The notes under the pieces were generated by a model. That model was given only the letters and a program-made list of their open reading frames with translations. It made no database searches and was not told where the DNA came from. The position numbers and the translations under genes are program-made. DNA of 64,000 nucleotides from Pogostemon cablin (lineage: Eukaryota; Streptophyta; Magnoliopsida; Lamiales; Lamiaceae). The stretch spans positions 4,734,501 to 4,798,500 of the forward strand of contig CM042993.1 in assembly GCA_023678885.1 (NCBI GenBank), written 5' to 3'. Below are positions 50,396-62,183 of the stretch, one piece after another. The stretch's first letter is position 1. Each line of letters starts with the position of its first letter.

Positions 50396-50443
50396 ATCTT
50401 TCATGCTTTTTATGTTTGGTATTTGTAATTTCTTATAATGAAA

Positions 50444-50446
<3 letters not shown>

Positions 50447-50536
<90 letters not shown>
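50447..50536. repeat. (TA)n microsatellite, about 45 units, in GAD 3' flank
   Basis: Uninterrupted TA repeat starting about 52 bp after the GAD stop codon, so probably in the 3' UTR. It creates IYIYIY ORFs on both strands that are not genes. Confidence 0.97.
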
Positions 50537-50539
<3 letters not shown>

Positions 50540-51257
50540 AATTTACACTTTTTGTAAAAAATTTGTTTATCTCAAATTTATGATCGCATTCTTTTAAAAT
50601 AGCATGAGACAACACTATTCTATATATCCTAAATTTTAAAAATTATAATTAAGTCAACTTTTTATTATTATAATTTTTTATACATTTTAATATTACACTT
50701 TTTTTTTGGGTGGCACACAAAAATATGGACATTTCTCCTTTGTCATTATGCTTTCATTCTTGTTTATACTTTACTGATTTCCTATATTATTTTGATGTAA
50801 TATTTCATGTAACTTTGGATAAATGACTTGTATAAGGAGAGTGGAGGAAATTATACCAAAAAAAAGTAAACCTCTGGTGAATGGTCAAATTAATTTCCTC
50901 CCTATATTATATGACAATCATTTAATAAGTGATACAGCAAATGATACACAAAAATGATGTTAGGAGATCCCGTATATCATTTAAAATAGTAATATTTTTA
51001 TTTTAGAAACTTACAACTATCAAATGTTACAAAAGATTTGAAGCAACGTTTTTTTTCCTTAAAAGGCAATAAATGAGAAAAATAAAACTTATAAGGATAA
51101 ATTGCGTGAGGAAATAATGAAAAAAGCAGTGTGGGCTAAATATTGAAAAAGATATATTGTTGTATTTGATTTGTAGTGCTCAGAAATTAAAGCCCAATTG
51201 TCATAAAATGGGCTTTGGGTGTAGCGGGCCGAAGGGTTTCATTTCTAGTAAGCTCAA
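50537..51257. other. Intergenic between GAD and the MULE
   Basis: AT-rich, no gene seen. Confidence 0.5.
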
Positions 51258-51266
51258 TTATTTTTA

Positions 51267-51435
51267 GGGCGGCACTATTGCCACCCGGAGTATTACTTAA
51301 ATCACCCGTATTGAAGACGAAAGACATGTGAAATATTATTTATAACCCTACCATTTAAAAAAACCCAACCCATTAATTAAATAAAATAAAAAAGAAAATA
51401 GTTTTGCTTTGCACACACAAAACACAAACTAAAAA
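51267..51435. repeat. Left terminal inverted repeat of the MULE
   Basis: Begins GGGCGGCAC; matches the right TIR with roughly ten to fifteen differences by eye over about 165 bp. Confidence 0.88.
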
Positions 51436-51732
51436 TACACCCTCACACACAATAGACCAAAAACACACACTGATCACACACACATCACACGCTGATGAAT
51501 GAAGATGAAGAATAGAGAAGAATGAAGAGAAAAGGTTTTGAAGGAACTAACACTAAATTCCATTCATTTCCATAATCTTTGCAAACTTATTGAGTTAATC
51601 TAAGCATATAATAATTTAGCTTATTCTCATAAGATTTATTTTCATTCAATCAAGGATAATGTGATTTATGATTTATATTTTGAAAGCCCTAGTTTTTGTT
51701 TTAGGGCTTGAAAGAGATTATTTATTGGCAAT

Positions 51733-54151
51733 ATGGAGCATGGAGATGATTACCCACTAGAAATGGTAAGTTTTAGACTATTTTATACTAAACAAATAGT
51801 GTATTATGCAATTTTTACATTTTTTTCCAAGTTTATTTTTTCTGAAAATTACAAAGAAAATTCATCACTGGTTGGTTGAAAAAGTGTATAAATTTCGGCC
51901 AGGGGTGACCGAAATATTTGCTATTAAATTCGGTTGGTCCTGTATGAAATATATCGTAAAATTTCGGCAATAGGTGGTCGAATTTTATGTAAAATTTCGG
52001 TCAATGTTGATTGAAAATTTTACACCTGCAATCAAATTTTCATTTTTACTAGCTTGGTGTATATTCATCCCCTTATACGTTAAATTATTCTTTTCAGGAA
52101 GATAAGATAGAAATAAAACAATCCGCTAATGGTGCATCTCCTTTGAATGAGAAGGTGATGGATTTTACGGATCTCTTCACCAATCATACTTTATTTGGAA
52201 CTAGAGATGATCTTCTAAATTAGGTTAGAAAGTTGAAAACGAAAATGGGATAGTTATTGTTGTTAAAAGGTCTGATGTAGAGAATAATAAATACAAAGGT
52301 CGTTTATGCCTTGGTTGTGAAAGAGGAGGGGAATATCATGATAGAATGCCTAAAACGGCCATCGTTTTAGCAAATGATGAAGTGGATGAATTTGATATCA
52401 ATTTGAAAAAAAAAAGATGGAAGGAAGAGGGATACTGGAACAAAGAAACGTGGATGTCATTTTCTATTGAAAGCTAGACAGGTAGAGCTTATGGGAGAGT
52501 GGGTTTTAGAAGTTGTTTGTGCAATACATAACCACCCTACTGCTACTTACTTAGAGGGTCACGCATTTGCCGGTCGTCTAACTACTCCAGATGAGGATTA
52601 CGTAGTAGAGCTATCGTTGAGTAATGTGAAACCCAATACAATTATACGAAAGTTGAAGAAAAAGTTCAAGTGTAATGTATCTAAACTGAAGACTATCTAC
52701 AATGCTCGTACAAAACACAAGATCAATGAGCATGGTGATCAGTCTCAGATGCAATTTTTGAAGGGTAAGCTATGTGAGTACGATTATTATTTTCTCGATC
52801 GGCGATATGATGAAGTTGTGACAGACCTTTTCTTTGCTCACCATAAGATTATAAACTTGCTTCATGCCTTTCCATCCGTAGCGCTAATGGATTGTACATA
52901 CAAGATAAATAGGTTCAGATTTCCCTTGTTGGAGATAGTTGGAGTTACTAGCACAGACATGATGTTTTGCATAGCATGTGCATTCATGAAATCTGAGAAA
53001 TATGACAACTATATATGGGCATTAAGCACTTTGAAATTATTGCTTGATAACTCATGTTATCCATCGGTGATCATTACAGACAGAGAGCTTGCTTTGATAA
53101 AAGCAGTGCAATGTGTCTTTCCTGGTACAACTCACTTTCTTTGTCGGTGGCATATAAGCAAGAATATACTTGCAAATTGCAAGAAATATTTCAAGAAGAA
53201 GCATTGAAAATCATTTCAAGCATCATGGAACATGTTGGTTGCATCCAATGATGTTCAAACTTTTGAGGTTTTGCTCAGAAATTTTCGTGATAGCTTTTCT
53301 GAATGGTCGACAGCTGTGACATATGTCATTCAGAGCTGGATCGAACCATACAAAGAGAAGTTTTTAAGTTGTTGGACAAATAACATAATGCATTACGAGA
53401 ATGTCACCACAAGCAGGTTTGGATTTGATTATGAGATATGTTTACTTTGTTTAAATTTTGTAAACACATATCTTACTTGGCATTCATATTTTTATAGGGC
53501 TGAGGGACATCATGCAGCACTAAAAAGATAACTCAGAATGAGTATGGGTACGTTCGAGGATTGTTGGAATGAAATACATACGCTATTGGAGTCATCTCGC
53601 ACTGAGATCAAGAATTCGTTCGAGAAGAGTGTAAATGTTGTGCAACACAAGTATAGTCCAATTCACTTTAAAATTCTTCGTGGTGTTGTGTCGGAAACTG
53701 CTTTAAATCGAATTTTGGAGGAGTTGAAAATTGTTAGTGCTGATGTACATGTGGATCTGCTTATTGTGGTTGTATATTACGAAAAACGTGTGGCCTACCA
53801 TGTGCACATGAGCTCTCGACGTTTGTCTCCCGCAAGCCAATTCCACTTGAGTGTGTTGATAAATTTTGGCGAAAACTTGACATTGAGGTGACACCAAGAG
53901 AGAAATGTAGTGTTGATGAAGATGAAGCTATATTAGCTCTGTGGAGGGAGTGCATGGATGGGTTGGAGAAAATATTCGTGTCAGCGTCTATATCTGAAAA
54001 ACATTTGATGCTTAGGTGGATAATGGAGGTAAAGAACCCAATCACCACACCACTGCTTGAGCCCCAACCTATTACATCCACTCGTGGCCGTCCTAAGACG
54101 GTTTTTCCGAAGAGCTTGAAAAGAACAAAACGAGATCCAAGTGCATTCTAG
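51733..54151 (+). pseudogene. MULE transposase (MURA/FAR1-like), decayed
   Basis: Exon 51733-51765 (MEHGDDYPLEM) ends at GTAAGT and joins 52099 (EDKIEIKQSANG). The N-terminal zinc-finger part reads FTDLFTNHTLFGTRDDLLN-stop, then after a frame change VIVVKRSDVENNKYKGRLCL and CERGGEYH; its last residues are in KKRGCHFLLKARQVEL...HNHP (WRKY-GCM1/FAR1-type finger). The transposase core shows LMDCTYKINRF, VIITDREL and, after a small intron (53417-53497), RAEGHHAALKR, giving D, D and E. A SWIM zinc finger CGLPCAHEL lies at about 53792. Breaks: TAG at 52221, a frameshift after it, TGA at 53205 (KKH-stop-KSF, expected Trp), TAA at 53529 and a frameshift near 53780. It cannot make active protein. Confidence 0.88.
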
Positions 54152-54777
54152 TATGAAGAGAATATATGTGTTGGTACATGTTCGCCTATGCCTAGCCAGA
54201 CAAATATTTACGAGACGGGTTCAACAACTTGCAAACCTGTATTTTCTATAAATAAAAGACAAAAGATCCTAGTTCGTACCTATTATATTCGTGTATCATA
54301 TCATTGATCAGTTTTCATCTATTTAATATTGTCTATTTATTTTGCAGAAGCAAACTAGATTCAAGAAACCTTGTGTATAGTCAGAGACACTCAAGTCTCG
54401 TTACTTTGTGGCTTTGTTACCCCTGGAATGGGCACCATGGGTATCTAGCATGAAAAACATTGCAAGCGATGGTCATTGTGGATTTCATGTAATTGCAGAT
54501 ATGATGGGTTTCGATGAGAGCTCTTGGGGTAGAGTTCGTAGGGATCTACATAATGAGTTGATATCAAATATTGAGATGTACGCTGGGGTGTTTCTCATGG
54601 ATGGTCGAGTTGACATGGTCATAGAAAAATTAGAATGTTTTGATTCTGTTGCACCTAAGGACAAGTGGTTTGTTCTACCTGACATGGGTTACTTGGTTGC
54701 AAGTGCATACAATGTGGTTTTAATGGCATTGACTCCCAAACAAAGCCTCACATTCTTACCGCTTAGGACGAGCCCAC

Positions 54778-56403
54778 TGATTGGTCGTTATAGTCTGGGC
54801 GACCAAGCAACAAAATATCGAACCCAAGGGAATTTAGGATTCATGGCCTTTAGGTATGGTATCGTGATTAGTTAGGGACGATCGGAAAGGAGGTTTATAA
54901 ATAAAAGAAAATACAATGCATGAAAAAGTAAATCTAATTACAATATTTTTGGATTTTCAATGACATGGTAGTTTTCATGATACACTCATATAATCAATCA
55001 TCCAACATCTTTAATTGTTTTCCATTTTTAAGCAAATCATGGTAAGGGCGATCACTATTTCCACCTATCCCCAAGGGCCATGGTGAATAGGATGTAGATT
55101 ATTTTCATAACCCCTAAAAAGCTCCTAGGATCGATCCTACTTACAATTCCCTTCAAGGTACTATGCTCGTATGGATGGGGTTCCCTTCACTAGTTTAATC
55201 CTCGGGCACAAGTGATCTCACTAGTGTTCATTTATGTTGTTCTAAATATAAGGACTCCCGGCCAGGCTCCCCTTATATTAAACCCACATGTAATAAATAG
55301 AAAAAAATCACATATGATAATCATGCAAAGCAACTAAGGGTAAAGCAACGACAAGACATGTCGATACACAATACACAACCTAATCACTGTACACTAATAC
55401 CAAAGACATAAATCCCATATTATTACAAGACATGTGAATTTCATAAATAAAACCTAATCAAAGCCGGAAATTCAATCAAGACATTTTCATAAATTAATCA
55501 ATAATCATGCCTTCAATCAACCACCAAAACATAGAAAATAAAGATAATAAATAGGATTAGATTACACCTTAATGAAGTTTTTACATCCATGAAGATCATC
55601 TTCTCCTTGGTGTCTCCACCTTCTTGGAAAGCAAATAAAATCCTAAACTAGAAAAACATTAAAACTACGGATCCCTCACCCCGAAAGGGGGAGGGATCTC
55701 AACTATGGAGATCTTGCTAAAAAGCCCTTTCTCAACTATTGAATCTTGAAAAGATTCAATTTTATTGAATTTAAATGGATGAAGGAATTCGTTCCAAGAG
55801 TTGGTCCAAATGAGGGTATTTATAGGTGTAGGGTGAGTGGATTTTGTGATGATTTTTGATGTGGGACAAGAGTGAATTTTATAGAATTTTCGGTTCCAGG
55901 AATTTAGTATAAGAATAAATTGGGCGAGTATTAATCACATGTGATGGCTTGGCAAAGTGGTTAGAGGCGCCCTTGTACATGCATGAGGTCTCGGGTTCGA
56001 ATCCAGCCTCCGCATATTTTTCTTTCAAAAGTGCATAAAAACACGGGCGTGTTTTTATGCATCTGCCCGTGTTTTCTTGCAATTTTTCAGCTCTCTGGAC
56101 AATTTTTGCACTTCTGAATAGACAACACTTTTCTGAAAAGTGTTGTCTTTTCTGTGTTGTCTTTGCCAAATTTTCTCCTTTTTTTCGTCTTCGTCCCAAT
56201 TTAATTCCCGTTTCTTCCATCACTCTTTCAAGCTCAAAACACCCCTTTTCTGCAAAAATACATAAGAATACCTCTCTCAAACTAATTAAGCAATTAATAA
56301 TATTTTCATTAAAATCATGCTTAATTATTGAATTAAATCCAAATAAATCCACATAAATTCATGCAATTTATGCCCAAATTCTAAGTGAATTTTACACCGA
56401 TCA
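54778..56403 (-). repeat. LTR A (3' LTR on the minus strand)
   Basis: 1,626 bp. Differs from LTR C by one T insertion in the run near 56018 and substitutions near 55330 (G for T) and 55857 (T for C). Carries the Pol III-like boxes at 55950-56004. Confidence 0.88.
55950..56004 (+). promoter_or_regulatory. tRNA-like Pol III promoter module in LTR A
   Basis: A box TGGCAAAGTGG at 55950-55960 and B box GGTTCGAATCC at 55994-56004 match the Pol III consensus perfectly, and their spacing fits a tRNA gene or tRNA-derived SINE. A canonical cloverleaf could not be built, because the acceptor and T stems do not pair well. It is antisense to the retrotransposon. Confidence 0.6.
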
Positions 56404-58125
56404 AACCCCCAAACTTAAAGTGTTGCTCGTCCCCGAGCAACGAAAGAAAAGAAAGAACGAGGAGGGGAATTCACCTAGAATTAAATCAAGATATCAATAA
56501 AGATTGAGTCAATTCAAAACTATTTCAATTCAATCAAAACAAGTGACAAGACATCAATTTAAATACATACAAGTTAAGCTTAGGAAATATGCAAGCAAGT
56601 GAGACTTCCACTATTCCTCTCTAGATTTTGCTTTCACTCTCACACTCAAGAGGTGAATGGGAGAAGTGTATACTCTCAAAAATCGATTCAAATGCATGAC
56701 ATTACCATATGCTTGCCAAAAGTCTACGCTCTCCACCACTTGTATGTGTGTTGATTATTGAATCAATAAGGTCTTTATATGGGGTTGTAATGTAGGCTCT
56801 TTGGTATTGGGTAGGAAAAATATTTAGGAAAAGTAAGCTCAAGATTAGTAGAGAATTTAAGTTGACGGCCAATATCAACTCTCACTCTCTCTTTTCTCAA
56901 ATTAGTGAAGAATTCAAGTTGGTTGGTAGCCTCAACTCTCATCCACACTTTTTTTTTCTATTTCCACCTTAATCACAAAGAGAATTTTATCCATCCAACA
57001 AATAAAAGAACCTTTTTCTTCTCTTCTTCATTATTGAGTTTCTTTTTATCTCTTTTCCACAAAGGCTCTCTTTCCATTTTTCTAGTAGAGCTCCTTTATA
57101 CTTCTTTTATACAAGCTTTACTCAATTTTTTTTTCAACCTCCATTTTTTTTTACTTCATCTTTTCTCCCTCTTTTCTTGCACTTTCACCACTCTCTTTCC
57201 AAACTCTCTTGTAAGCTCAATTCAACCATTTCATCCCCATTAATCCTCTACTAATCGACAAAGGTGATTAGAATATAAAATATGGATAAAATGGCTAAAT
57301 TTGTAGGTTGCCAAAGAAATAAGGATAATAAGCTCAAAGGGGCAAACTACGAAATGATTTCATTTGGTAGGATAAATTTGGCTAAGTGACTTGTCAAAAT
57401 AAAGATGGCCTTAAATCATTTCCAACAATCTTCACACACGTGTAGTTTCAAGAAGACACAAAGGCAAGTTCTAGAATGCACACAAAAGAACGATGCACAC
57501 ACAAGAAAGGAAAAACCATTTGATTTCATGATTTTAAGGCTCAAAAGCTCACGGGTTTATAGTAGTGAAAGACAACACAAAACAAGCATAAACCATAGCT
57601 CAACAAGTACACAAGTAAAAATCCATCTAGTCACAAGTTTCAATCAAAAATCATAATCTTAAAATTTCTCACAATTAAGCACAAGAGAGCCAAGAAAGAT
57701 TTTCTCCTTATTGAAAACAAGATAAAGCGAGAAAAGCACGAGAAAAAAAAAATCGAAAACAACAAAAAAAGGAGAAAATACGTGCCAAGGAAAAGAGTAA
57801 GGACTTAAACGTGCGCCGGTGCAATATGCTCAAGTAGGAGTTCATGGATACAATTTATAATTCAAACCGTAGAAAAGTCAAGTAACAAATGACATGCCCC
57901 CCAAACTTAAATTAGACAAAGTCGAATTTAAGTTGGAAAGATATTCGTTACCTCAATTTGCACCACTCCTTTGCTCTTCAAGGCCAATACCATGGCTCCA
58001 CGCTTTAGTCCCTACAAACACAACCATAAAACGAAAAACAAATCAAAGAAAAAATGTCCCTATCCTAACCACTCAACAAACCCAAAGTCACAAATACAAC
58101 TAAATTCCCCGGCAACGGCGCCATT
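56404..58125 (-). other. Internal region of the Gypsy structure, no coding domains
   Basis: 1.7 kb between LTR A and the PBS of LTR B. The minus-strand left end is the PBS (TGGCGCCGTTGCCGGGGA at about 58106-58123). The other end is the polypurine tract near 56404-56420, preceded by GAGCAACACTTTAAGTTTGG. Short ORFs have no retroviral domain, so movement would depend on another element's proteins. Confidence 0.75.
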
Positions 58126-59269
58126 TGATTGGTCGTTATAGTCTGGGCGACCAAGCAACAAAATATCGAACCCAAGGGAATTTAGGATTCATGGCCTTTA
58201 GGTATGGTATCGTGATTAGTTAGGGACGATCGGAAAGGAGGTTTATAAATAAAAGAAAATACAATGCATGAAAAAGTAAATCTAATTACAATATTTTTGG
58301 ATTTTCAATGACATGGTAGTTTTCATGATACACTCATATAATCAATCATCCAACATCTTTAATTGTTTTCCATTTTTAAGCAAATCATGGTAAGGGCGAT
58401 CACTATTTCCACCTATCCCCAAGGGCCATGGTGAATAGGATGTAGATTATTTTCATAACCCCTAAAAAGCTCCTAGGATCGATCCTACTTACAATTCCCT
58501 TCAAGGTACTATGCTCGTATGGATGGGGTTCCCTTCACTAGTTTAATCCTCGGGCACAAGTGATCTCACTAGTGTTCATTTATGTTGTTCTAAATATAAG
58601 GACTCCCGGCCAGGCTCCCCTTATATTAAACCCACATGTAATAAATAGAAAAAAATCACATATGATAATCATGCAAATCAACTAAGGGTAAAGCAACGAC
58701 AAGACATGTCGATACACAATACACAACCTAATCACTGTACACTAATACCAAAGACATAAATCCCATATTATTACAAGACATGTGAATTTCATAAATAAAA
58801 CCTAATCAAAGCCGGAAATTCAATCAAGACATTTTCATAAATTAATCAATAATCATGCCTTCAATCAACCACCAAAACATAGAAAATAAAGATAATAAAT
58901 AGGATTAGATTACACCTTAATGAAGTTTTTACATCCATGAAGATCATCTTCTCCTTGGTGTCTCCACCTTCTTGGAAAGCAAATAAAATCCTAAACTAGA
59001 AAAACATTAAAACTACGGATCCCTCACCCCGAAAGGGGGAGGGATCTCAACTATGGAGATCTTGCTAAAAAGCCCTTTCTCAACTATTGAATCTTGAAAA
59101 GATTCAATTTTATTGAATTTAAATGGATGAAGGAATTCGTTCCAAGAGTTGGTCCAAATGAGGGTATTTATAGGTGTAGGGTGAGTGGATTTTGTGATGA
59201 TTTTCGATGTGGGACAAGAGTGAATTTTATAGAATTTTCGGTTCCAGGAATTTAGTATAAGAATAAATT
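58126..59269 (-). repeat. LTR B, truncated copy
   Basis: 1,144 bp matching LTR C over its plus-strand left part, but ending at AGAATAAATT. The remaining 481 bp, including the Pol III-like module, is missing. It shares two diagnostic bases with LTR C rather than A. Confidence 0.85.
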
Positions 59270-59294
59270 TTCGGTCCCCGGCAACGGCGCCATT

Positions 59295-60919
59295 TGATTG
59301 GTCGTTATAGTCTGGGCGACCAAGCAACAAAATATCGAACCCAAGGGAATTTAGGATTCATGGCCTTTAGGTATGGTATCGTGATTAGTTAGGGACGATC
59401 GGAAAGGAGGTTTATAAATAAAAGAAAATACAATGCATGAAAAAGTAAATCTAATTACAATATTTTTGGATTTTCAATGACATGGTAGTTTTCATGATAC
59501 ACTCATATAATCAATCATCCAACATCTTTAATTGTTTTCCATTTTTAAGCAAATCATGGTAAGGGCGATCACTATTTCCACCTATCCCCAAGGGCCATGG
59601 TGAATAGGATGTAGATTATTTTCATAACCCCTAAAAAGCTCCTAGGATCGATCCTACTTACAATTCCCTTCAAGGTACTATGCTCGTATGGATGGGGTTC
59701 CCTTCACTAGTTTAATCCTCGGGCACAAGTGATCTCACTAGTGTTCATTTATGTTGTTCTAAATATAAGGACTCCCGGCCAGGCTCCCCTTATATTAAAC
59801 CCACATGTAATAAATAGAAAAAAATCACATATGATAATCATGCAAATCAACTAAGGGTAAAGCAACGACAAGACATGTCGATACACAATACACAACCTAA
59901 TCACTGTACACTAATACCAAAGACATAAATCCCATATTATTACAAGACATGTGAATTTCATAAATAAAACCTAATCAAAGCCGGAAATTCAATCAAGACA
60001 TTTTCATAAATTAATCAATAATCATGCCTTCAATCAACCACCAAAACATAGAAAATAAAGATAATAAATAGGATTAGATTACACCTTAATGAAGTTTTTA
60101 CATCCATGAAGATCATCTTCTCCTTGGTGTCTCCACCTTCTTGGAAAGCAAATAAAATCCTAAACTAGAAAAACATTAAAACTACGGATCCCTCACCCCG
60201 AAAGGGGGAGGGATCTCAACTATGGAGATCTTGCTAAAAAGCCCTTTCTCAACTATTGAATCTTGAAAAGATTCAATTTTATTGAATTTAAATGGATGAA
60301 GGAATTCGTTCCAAGAGTTGGTCCAAATGAGGGTATTTATAGGTGTAGGGTGAGTGGATTTTGTGATGATTTTCGATGTGGGACAAGAGTGAATTTTATA
60401 GAATTTTCGGTTCCAGGAATTTAGTATAAGAATAAATTGGGCGAGTATTAATCACATGTGATGGCTTGGCAAAGTGGTTAGAGGCGCCCTTGTACATGCA
60501 TGAGGTCTCGGGTTCGAATCCAGCCTCCGCATATTTTCTTTCAAAAGTGCATAAAAACACGGGCGTGTTTTTATGCATCTGCCCGTGTTTTCTTGCAATT
60601 TTTCAGCTCTCTGGACAATTTTTGCACTTCTGAATAGACAACACTTTTCTGAAAAGTGTTGTCTTTTCTGTGTTGTCTTTGCCAAATTTTCTCCTTTTTT
60701 TCGTCTTCGTCCCAATTTAATTCCCGTTTCTTCCATCACTCTTTCAAGCTCAAAACACCCCTTTTCTGCAAAAATACATAAGAATACCTCTCTCAAACTA
60801 ATTAAGCAATTAATAATATTTTCATTAAAATCATGCTTAATTATTGAATTAAATCCAAATAAATCCACATAAATTCATGCAATTTATGCCCAAATTCTAA
60901 GTGAATTTTACACCGATCA
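59295..60919 (-). repeat. LTR C (5' LTR on the minus strand)
   Basis: 1,625 bp, TG...CA ends. Preceded at 59270-59294 by a 25-bp remnant with the PBS, then directly by LTR B. Confidence 0.88.
60467..60521 (+). promoter_or_regulatory. tRNA-like Pol III promoter module in LTR C
   Basis: Same boxes as in LTR A: TGGCAAAGTGG at 60467-60477 and GGTTCGAATCC at 60511-60521. Confidence 0.6.
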
Positions 60920-61490
60920 CCCACCCGAGTAGACGAAGAAGATATGCATGGCTCTTGTGAACGACAACCACTTCATCGCAGTTAATTTTCAGAATGGACA
61001 CCCACACCCACCAGTGGCAGTGCAATGACATAAGTTTCGTCATCCAGTAGCAGATCCATGGATAAGATTCTCGCAAGAGTACATGCCTTCCACCAAGCCT
61101 ATAGCTGAAACTATAATACTATGAACAGATCTCCTCAACATTTCAAGTATATTAGAATTTTGGCAAAATATAGCTGAAATCTTATAAATTTTGGAATTAT
61201 ATTTTTTTACATCATACAGCCATACTCCAGTAATTAGTTTGTTATTTTCAAAATGAATCTTCTCTCTTTGTAGCCTTATGTGTTGGCTAAGATGGAGCCC
61301 AAAAAATACAACCCTAAATAAAGTTAGCCTAATTTAAAAAAATTTGTAGGATAACAGAATCATAATGTATTGTATTAAAAGAGGAAACAAAACCTCCAAA
61401 AGTTAACTATTATAACCATAATTAAGTTGAGTAAATTAGCAACAGTACATTTGTGAAAATAGATAATCGATATCACTTCAACGCCCAACA

Positions 61491-62183
61491 TCAAAAACTC
61501 TGCATGAATTCTAATCCCCTACTGGAAGACAGCCCGACATTATTTCTATGCCTCGGCATACTAGTAGATGCACCCATGTCACTCTGATGATCACTACCTC
61601 TTGGCTGCACTCCAGAAGCCATGTCACATCGAATGATAGCACGTACATTGCTCAATGCATGCATAGCCTCCTCCAATCGGACCGTAGGGTCACCCACCTC
61701 CCATCGGTATAGTATGGGATCTATCACAGCTTCAATTTGACTAAGTTGGTCATACGGTTGAGTAGTATGATCACTTTGAAACTCGGTCACCCCCGAATAC
61801 GACTTGCGACTTGGCTTTTCCACAATTGGCCAAGAGTTTTTAACAAATCAAACCATATAATCATCACGCACTTGCCACAGTGGTTTAGCCCTTTGCTCGA
61901 ACATCTCATTTGGTAAAATGTGAGTCTTCCAGTGCAAAAAATGGCGAGCCATGTCAATAATCACCCCCTTTCTCCGCATAGCCGAGTAATCCTGTATGCT
62001 GATATACTCTCCCAAAGGCTCTTTTGGAATTCTTTGGACATGCCCAAACTGTTTTAGAGCTCGATCAGACATATAAGCCTCAATGACATCGCCTACACTG
62101 ATAAAACCCCAGTAGAATATAATAAGAATATGAGGAAAATAACATCTAATTCGAGTGTACGGTATCCATTTGACCTGATGCAA
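61491..62183 (-). pseudogene. Plant mobile domain (PMD) protein, partial and broken
   Basis: Read on the minus strand from 62183: VKWIPYTRIRCYFPHIL, then VIEAYMSDRALKQFGHVQRI, IPKEPLGEYISIQDYSAMRR and MARHFLHWKTHILPNEM, and DDYMV followed by TGA (expected Trp) and FVKNSWPIVEKPSRKSY. The 'DRxLxQFGxxQxIP' block and the 'W..H' region are typical of the PMD/aminotransferase-like family (MAIN/MAIL1-type proteins and many transposon proteins). The N-terminal half was not found up to the right TIR. It lies inside the MULE on the strand opposite the transposase. Function in the element is unknown. Confidence 0.7.

Larger units (their letters stand above)
54778..60919 (-). mobile_element. Young Tat/Athila-like Gypsy structure with three LTR copies, non-autonomous
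   Basis: Bounded by TGATTGG at 54778 and ACCGATCA at 60919, with the identical 5-bp TSD CCCAC at 54773-54777 and 60920-60924. Read on the minus strand: LTR C (60919-59295), a PBS remnant TGGCGCCGTTGCCGGGGA, truncated LTR B (59269-58126), the PBS again, a 1.7-kb internal region (58125-56404), a polypurine tract AAGTTTGGGGGTT and LTR A (56403-54778). No gag, protease, integrase or reverse transcriptase is present. LTRs A and C (about 1,625 bp) differ at three positions by eye, so the insertion is very recent. Confidence 0.88.
54350..61115 (+). pseudogene. OTU-like cysteine protease domain of the MULE protein, split by Gypsy insertion
   Basis: After a probable acceptor (TTTTGCAG, 54348) the frame reads KQTRFKKPC, a stop, then SRYFVALLPLEWAPWVSSMK. 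NIASDGHCGFHVIADMMG carries the OTU catalytic Asp-Cys block (DGxC). WFVLPDMGYLVASAYNVV and LTFLPLRTSP follow up to 54777. The Gypsy-like insertion then intervenes. After it (60925 on) the same frame continues KKICMALVNDNHFIAVNFQN, with the catalytic His in NDNHF, and ends near FSQEYMP. In-frame stops lie at 60929 and near 61027 (Trp to TGA). OTU proteases are deubiquitinases. A transposase followed by an OTU domain is known in plant FAR1-like MULE proteins; whether this copy was one fused protein or two is uncertain. Confidence 0.82.

Noticed and set aside
50389..50615. ORFs on both strands rich in Ile-Tyr
   Set aside because: Translation of the (TA)n microsatellite.
55941..56015. A true tRNA gene
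   Set aside because: A and B boxes are perfect, but the acceptor and T stems do not pair and no clear anticodon arm is seen, so it is listed only as a tRNA-like promoter module.
55879..56352. 157-residue minus-strand ORF, repeated at 60452-60868
   Set aside because: Lies in the LTRs, runs through the tRNA-like block and has no known domain. Repetition only reflects the LTR copies.
54778..60919. Two or three independent LTR insertions
   Set aside because: Only one TSD pair (CCCAC) flanks the whole block and B lacks one end, so a single rearranged insertion fits better.
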